From the IMG/VR virus record IMGVR_UViG_3300047380_000731, positions 1-45,636 of that record: DNA of 45,636 nt; one strand, 5' to 3'. Below the pieces are notes generated by a model. The model made no database searches and was not told the origin of the DNA. It saw only the letters and a program-made list of their open reading frames with translations. The position numbers and the translations under genes are program-made. Positions 41,846 to 45,636 of the stretch are shown here, in pieces (position 1 is the first letter of the stretch; each line of letters starts with the position of its first letter). The stretch comes from a virus.

Positions 41846-42439
41846 TTAAATCCACTCTCCGCGGTCTAACTCATTATGATTAGGTCTATATAACACGTCA
41901 TCAGCCCATTCGTCGTTAATATATCTATCTCCTAAAAATTTTTGTAATGACTTTAAGTATTCTCCTTTAGTATGAAAATTATATTGACCACTATACACAG
42001 ACCTATTTGTTAGATTAAAAAGATCTTTAATACCCATTTCTACCTGAAAATCCTGTATTTTATTAAATAATACACCTTGTTCAGCTTTAGTCTTTACGCA
42101 AAATACAGAGTCTACACAAATAAGATATTGCTTCCACTTATCTCCATTAAAAACTCTATCCTCAAGATCTTTAACCGTATTATATTCTTTTCTTTTAAGA
42201 TTAACTCTAGTTTCTTTACCCTCAAAGTCTCTAATAAACCTACCACCAAATAGATTTCTTTTTAAAAAACTTATTTGGTCATAAAACTTTTTAATTCTTA
42301 TTTGGTATCTTGGGTTAACGTCATCAAACTTAACATCATATATTAAGCCTCTAACTGGTATTAGTATATTAGGCGCTTGTGTTGTAGATATAAGAGCCTG
42401 GATATATTCACCTTTTGAAAATATTTTATGTTTAATCAT
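41846..42439 (-). CDS. Hypothetical protein (197 aa)
   Basis: Basic, aromatic protein (MIKHKIFSKGEYIQALISTT; IKKFYDQISFLKRNLFGGRF). It ends ELDRGEWI. No family is recognised. The recurring YIQAL.. and YLKSLQKFLGD segments suggest helices. It overlaps the upstream 135-aa gene by 8 nt and precedes the 54-bp gap and motif of the hub block. Tight coupling with three upstream small genes suggests a shared function, perhaps tail assembly. Confidence 0.65.
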   Translation of the reverse strand: MIKHKIFSKGEYIQALISTTQAPNILIPVRGLIYDVKFDDVNPRYQIRIKKFYDQISFLKRNLFGGRFIRDFEGKETRVNLKRKEYNTVKDLEDRVFNGDKWKQYLICVDSVFCVKTKAEQGVLFNKIQDFQVEMGIKDLFNLTNRSVYSGQYNFHTKGEYLKSLQKFLGDRYINDEWADDVLYRPNHNELDRGEWI

Positions 42440-42839
42440 TGTCTATAAATCTAACATTGTCAAATTTGCTTAATACTCCTTTTTTAGGATAATCGCATCT
42501 ATTAACAATAACTAGATCTAAATCACATGGGGTTTCAGTTAAATCATTAACAAACCCTTTAAATCCTAGAACAGCTGTAGTATCTAGGTTTTTAAACATA
42601 TAAAGCATTTTAGCTCCTTCTTTTTCTTTTTCAATAGAATCATTAATTAATTTCTGAATTAACTTTCTAATATAAAGAGATACTATAATATCTGATGGCT
42701 CCTTACTATAAGGATCTGATTTTATCAATCTATTAAATATGTCAAAATAAGAGACTGTTAAATCGTATTCACCAGACTTTGCTAATTTTTCAAACTCAGT
42801 TCTAGTTTTACACCATACACCTTCTACGTGTAGTTTCAT
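42432..42839 (-). CDS. Hypothetical protein (135 aa)
   Basis: Begins MKLHVEGVWCKTRTEFEKLA. The central part is helical (VSLYIRKLIQKLINDSIEKE), followed by FKNLDTTAVLGFKGFVNDLT and a strand LDLVIVNRC. No family is recognised. Four-base overlap (ATGA) with the upstream 107-aa gene and 8 nt with the downstream 197-aa gene point to translational coupling. Confidence 0.65.
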   Translation of the reverse strand: MKLHVEGVWCKTRTEFEKLAKSGEYDLTVSYFDIFNRLIKSDPYSKEPSDIIVSLYIRKLIQKLINDSIEKEKEGAKMLYMFKNLDTTAVLGFKGFVNDLTETPCDLDLVIVNRCDYPKKGVLSKFDNVRFIDND

Positions 42840-43159
42840 TTCTTTATTAAAGAATCAAGCCTTTTTATTTCTTTTTGCAGTTGATTGATTCTTGTTTTTA
42901 TTTGGTTTTCATCTGGGACAAATTTTAAACCCCAGTCTGTTTTGATCTGCAATTGTTCACGATCAATATCACTACCAGTACTTAAGCCTAAATCCAACAC
43001 TAAGTCTTTTAAAAACTTAACCTGTTGAGCTCTTCCTAAATAGCCATCAAAGTCATAAACAACCCTTGATGTATATTCTTCCCCACCTCCATTAACATTA
43101 TCGTCAATTAAATATTTAACCACACCGTTATCCGCAGGTTCTATACTAATAGTAATCAT
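42836..43159 (-). CDS. Hypothetical protein with C-terminal coiled coil (107 aa)
   Basis: Begins MITISIEPADNGVVKYLIDD. It has a central YTSRVVYDFDGYLGRAQQVK segment and ends in a short coiled coil (NQIKTRINQLQKEIKRLDSL). No family is recognised. It lies 5 nt after the 151-aa gene and overlaps the next gene by 4 nt. Confidence 0.65.
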   Translation of the reverse strand: MITISIEPADNGVVKYLIDDNVNGGGEEYTSRVVYDFDGYLGRAQQVKFLKDLVLDLGLSTGSDIDREQLQIKTDWGLKFVPDENQIKTRINQLQKEIKRLDSLIKK

Positions 43160-43164
43160 ATAGT

Positions 43165-43620
43165 TTACTTTTTTCTAGATTGAAATGATTCTCTCACTTC
43201 TTTCTGTAATTTTTTAATAGTTTTTTTATCTTCTTTTCTAGAAGATTTATCTTTAATAGCAGATAAAGACCAAGCCTCTTCTAATTTATTTATTTCACTT
43301 TTATTATAGCCTATTTCTATCCACGAAGCTTTTAAAGACTCTAATTTATTTTCTAATATAGTATGATTTATTTTTTCGTTAGCATCAATATTCTGTTGAT
43401 GTAATTTTCTACCATTTTCTATATTATTATTTCTAAAATTAGACCTAACCTCTCCTAAGAAGTTTAACTTACTTAAATACTTTAATACACCTTGTTGTTT
43501 TAGCATATAACGTCTTTGACGTCTATTCATACTAGTAGGTGATGTCTGGGGCGCTTGCGTCGCCTCCGCTATTTGTTGAGTTTCTTCTGCTGTTAGTGTT
43601 TTTTCTGTTTGTTTTGCCAT
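43165..43620 (-). CDS. Hypothetical basic protein (151 aa; shorter form from 43530 possible)
   Basis: With ATG at 43620 the protein begins MAKQTEKTLTAEETQQIAEA and overlaps the upstream gene by 89 nt in another frame. A second ATG at 43530 (MNRRQRRYMLKQQ) lies one base after the upstream stop and fits the tight-coupling style of neighbouring genes. The body is basic and helical (NKLESLKASWIEIGYNKSEI; SRKEDKKTIKKLQKEVRE). No family is recognised. The short start is the conservative choice; the long N-terminus has a protein-like, low-complexity composition. Confidence 0.6.
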   Translation of the reverse strand: MAKQTEKTLTAEETQQIAEATQAPQTSPTSMNRRQRRYMLKQQGVLKYLSKLNFLGEVRSNFRNNNIENGRKLHQQNIDANEKINHTILENKLESLKASWIEIGYNKSEINKLEEAWSLSAIKDKSSRKEDKKTIKKLQKEVRESFQSRKK

Positions 43621-44152
43621 TATAGTAGTTTTTAATAAATTCCTCAGCTTGAGGCTTTAATTGTTCTTGTAAATTATTTATCTGGCTTAATATAAGCGCC
43701 AAAATCTGCTCATTTAAATCTGCTTTTGTAATATCCATCTGATCTTTAAACAAATCATATACTTCATTAGATGGTATATTTAATTCAAGTGGCATAGTAA
43801 TAGTATTTTTAGCACTAATCTTCTTTAACATCTCTAACATTACATTTACTTCTGCAGTAGGTTGAGTATCTTTAGAAGGATTTACCTCTTCAATTTCTTG
43901 AATAGCCTTAGTTTCTTTGGGACCTCCTGGCCCACTGTCTTTATTAAAAGAAAGAAAGGGTTGTGCTAAATCCAGTGCATTGGCTTCACTTTTAGCCTCT
44001 ATCAACATTTCATTAATTAAAGAAGTTCTACATCTTGTACCATCTGTAAATATTGTAAAGTCTCCATCAGTTTGATTTACTGTTACAGTATCACCTGCTC
44101 TCTCAGTTTTGTGCCAAACATAAATTTTTGGTTTAGTTTCTGTTGTTGCCAT
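43532..44152 (-). CDS. Hypothetical protein (206 aa)
   Basis: I chose ATG at 44152 (MATTETKPKIYVWHKTERAG). It leaves a 10-nt gap to the upstream stop, whereas an upstream start at 44224 would overlap that gene by 62 nt. The N-terminal half is beta-like (VTVNQTDGDFTIFTDGTRCR). A conserved-looking helical middle follows (MLEMLKKISAKNTITMPLEL; YDLFKDQMDITKADLNEQIL), then a basic Asn/Arg/Ser-rich tail ending DASAPDITY. No family is recognised. Its 3' end shares 89 nt with the next gene in a different frame. A role in virion or tail assembly is only suggested by location. Confidence 0.65.
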   Translation of the reverse strand: MATTETKPKIYVWHKTERAGDTVTVNQTDGDFTIFTDGTRCRTSLINEMLIEAKSEANALDLAQPFLSFNKDSGPGGPKETKAIQEIEEVNPSKDTQPTAEVNVMLEMLKKISAKNTITMPLELNIPSNEVYDLFKDQMDITKADLNEQILALILSQINNLQEQLKPQAEEFIKNYYNGKTNRKNTNSRRNSTNSGGDASAPDITY

Positions 44153-44162
44153 ATTTTTATTT

Positions 44163-44390
44163 TTATTCATCAACTTTATCAAAGTCAATACTAGTTTGAC
44201 CAGTTGTTCTATAATTATACTCACGATCTAGAATTTGTTTAATAAAATCATGTGAATCCGGCGGACCTATAATAGCGTCAGCCTTAATATATCTTCTTTT
44301 CCAAAAATCTACAAACTCATCGTTACCTTTTGATTTTAAAGATTCTTTTAAGTAATCCAGATCTGGAATATGTAATTTATTAAATCCCAT
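44163..44390 (-). CDS. Hypothetical protein (75 aa)
   Basis: A 75-residue protein beginning MGFNKLHIPDLDYLKESLKS, with DEFVDFWKRRYIKADAIIGP and a C-terminus TSIDFDKVDE. No family is recognised. It sits 17 nt after the helicase gene and 10 nt before the 206-aa gene and is co-directional. Confidence 0.65.
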   Translation of the reverse strand: MGFNKLHIPDLDYLKESLKSKGNDEFVDFWKRRYIKADAIIGPPDSHDFIKQILDREYNYRTTGQTSIDFDKVDE

Positions 44391-44407
44391 ATTTATTATA
44401 TTTAAAA

Positions 44408-45636
44408 TTAGTAAATTGTTTTTATTCTTTCTTCAAACGACGGTGGAAAGAAATCTTTTTTATTAGATAAACTTCTAAAACATGCGTCTAAAATATATGT
44501 TATTGCCCAATCGTCTTTAGATCTAATCGATCTTCCTGCACCTTGTTGTATTGCAATTCCTGTTTTCCAATCATACCATCCTGGGAATGCAGACATTTTA
44601 GCCTTTACGAGTGGATCTCCCAATGATGGATATGGTACTTTAAAGAAGATCTGAAATCTGGACTTGTCATCTTTCAGGTCTAAACCTTCTAACAAAGAAG
44701 GACCTACAAGTATTTTACCATCTTGTTCGTTAAAATTTCTAATTGCACCTTGCCTCTCCTTGGCTACATCATAGGTTATGAAATTAAAACTATGTTTAGA
44801 CTGAGCATTTATTTCATTCATGAACTGATAGGAACCGGCGTGAATAATTCCACTTTGTCCTTTGTGCTTCTCCAAGATCTTGTCAAGAACCTTTATGACC
44901 TTGGGGAGATTTTGTTCGCGTTCTCTAAAAGACAATTTGTGCCTATTGACGAAAACCACGGGGGATTTTTTGTAATCAAAATTATTACTCATTCTAATAA
45001 CTCTCGCATTACCCATTGAAGTATGTTTTGCAAATGATTTAATATCCCCTAGAGTCGCTGACATAAAGACTTTAAAGCCACTTTTCTTTTGTAAGAATTT
45101 ATCAATCATCATTGCCTCTTCCAAACATAAGAATTTAGTTTCAGTTTCTTTACGATCAATAACAATCGCGTCCATACCAAGTTCTTTAATTATATCATAA
45201 TAGTCATCAAACTTACACCATATATCTTTAAGTCTATCCATTCGTCCAAAAAAAGTCTGCCAATCCTTAGGGACATCTCCCCCTTTAAACCTTGACTTAC
45301 TTTGTTTTAGGGCCGCCGATCTGACCTTGCGGTAAACCACGGCAATACCTCTGAACTCGCTGATGTGCCTCATCAACTCTTGGTGATCGTCTTCCCGCAT
45401 TAAGCGGTCGACTATATCTTCTATTCTGTTCTCAGATACCCAGGCAGCACTAATGGCCTGCTTCTGTACAAACTTGTTTACCTCTTTAAATATCTTTGTA
45501 GTTGTTCTGTCTATTCTAGGACTAAAGTGTGATTGTACTATACTGTCTACCTTATGTGCTTCATCAAAGAATACAAAGTCTCTTATAGGAAATGGTATCT
45601 CTCTGTCTTGTTCTTGCATCTTATCCTCTACATAAT
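44408..45636 (-). CDS. DEAH helicase, DinG/XPD-like, partial (N-terminus off the right edge)
   Basis: The frame is open to the window edge (409 residues visible) and the Met at 45619 is probably internal. The Walker A region would lie outside. Visible motifs are RDFVFFDEAHKVDSIVQ (DEAH box, motif II), FKVFMSATLGDIKSFAKHTS (motif III, SATL), GQSGIIHAGSYQFMNEI (motif IV), ILVGPSLLEGLDLKDDKSRF (motif V, EGLD), and QQGAGRSIRSKDDWAITYIL (motif VI, Q..GR.IR). The separation of motifs II and III by about 180 residues, and the SATL and EG.DL forms, match XPD/DinG-type superfamily 2 DNA helicases. It probably unwinds forks or recombination intermediates. No 4Fe-4S Cys cluster is in the visible part. 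Confidence 0.85.
   Translation of the reverse strand, partial: YVEDKMQEQDREIPFPIRDFVFFDEAHKVDSIVQSHFSPRIDRTTTKIFKEVNKFVQKQAISAAWVSENRIEDIVDRLMREDDHQELMRHISEFRGIAVVYRKVRSAALKQSKSRFKGGDVPKDWQTFFGRMDRLKDIWCKFDDYYDIIKELGMDAIVIDRKETETKFLCLEEAMMIDKFLQKKSGFKVFMSATLGDIKSFAKHTSMGNARVIRMSNNFDYKKSPVVFVNRHKLSFREREQNLPKVIKVLDKILEKHKGQSGIIHAGSYQFMNEINAQSKHSFNFITYDVAKERQGAIRNFNEQDGKILVGPSLLEGLDLKDDKSRFQIFFKVPYPSLGDPLVKAKMSAFPGWYDWKTGIAIQQGAGRSIRSKDDWAITYILDACFRSLSNKKDFFPPSFEERIKTIY

Noticed and set aside
44153-44224. Extended N-terminus of the 206-aa gene from ATG at 44224
   Set aside because: It would overlap the 75-aa gene by 62 nt and adds Leu/Lys-rich residues unlike the rest. ATG at 44152 is better.

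Overview
The window looks like the late structural half of a large T4-type myovirus (contractile tail) genome. It probably infects a member of the Bacteroidetes, for example a flavobacterium. The T4 affiliation rests on a gp32-like single-stranded DNA-binding protein, a RuvC-like resolvase, a primase-type zinc ribbon, a DEAH helicase and a baseplate series with gp53/LysM-, gp27-, gp5-, gp25-, gp6- and gp7-like members. The host assignment is inference. The DNA is strongly AT-rich, start codons are preceded by A/T-rich tracts with almost no Shine-Dalgarno sequences, the plus-strand promoters contain a TATATTAG box close to the Bacteroidetes -7 consensus (TAnnTTTG), and the giant tail protein carries DUF5011-, Calx-beta- and cadherin-like domains common in Bacteroidetes surface proteins. 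No capsid, portal, terminase or sheath gene is visible, so those lie outside.

Layout, in the direction of transcription of the dominant minus strand (right to left). At 45.6-41.8 kb are the C-terminal part of a DinG/XPD-type helicase and six small or mid-size genes of unknown function. From 41.8 to 33.7 kb is a baseplate hub and spike block: a 583-aa structural protein, a LysM/gp53-like protein with a glycine-rich tail, a gp27/gpD-like hub, a tube-associated 434-aa protein, a gp5-like OB spike without lysozyme, and a 661-aa protein. Between 33.7 and 28.3 kb is an accessory block: a plus-strand small gene, a 700-aa protein with a ParB-like N-terminus and two tandem nucleotidyltransferase-like modules, a four-repeat ribosomal protein S1-like protein, and an amidoligase-like enzyme fused to a beta-helix. 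From 28.3 to 16 kb are the baseplate wedge and periphery (neck-like protein, gp25, gp6, gp7-like, fibre-like and coiled-coil proteins). From 15.9 to 3.4 kb are a 2764-aa adhesin-like tail protein, a collagen-like fibre, a membrane-anchored coiled-coil protein, a 689-aa beta-rich protein and a gp19-family tube-like protein. From 3.3 kb to the left end are a hydrophobic small protein, RuvC, a two-gene plus-strand island, a 56-aa small ORF, gp32 and the start of the primase-like gene.

Two kinds of regulatory signal can be read directly. (1) A near-identical 46-bp promoter region stands before both plus-strand islands (1648-1693 and 33211-33256; 44 of 46 bases identical). This suggests an early promoter class that punctuates a late region transcribed the other way. 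(2) A minus-strand motif, core GATATATA and usually followed by ATA, lies 19-37 nt upstream of six genes that follow an intergenic gap and is a candidate late promoter. Genes inside blocks mostly overlap or abut by 1-8 nt.

The most unusual content is the 700-aa ParB/nucleotidyltransferase-repeat protein with an inverted repeat in its leader, the phage S1 homologue (notable for a host clade that does not rely on Shine-Dalgarno pairing), the amidoligase-beta-helix fusion, and a gp32 that has lost most zinc ligands.
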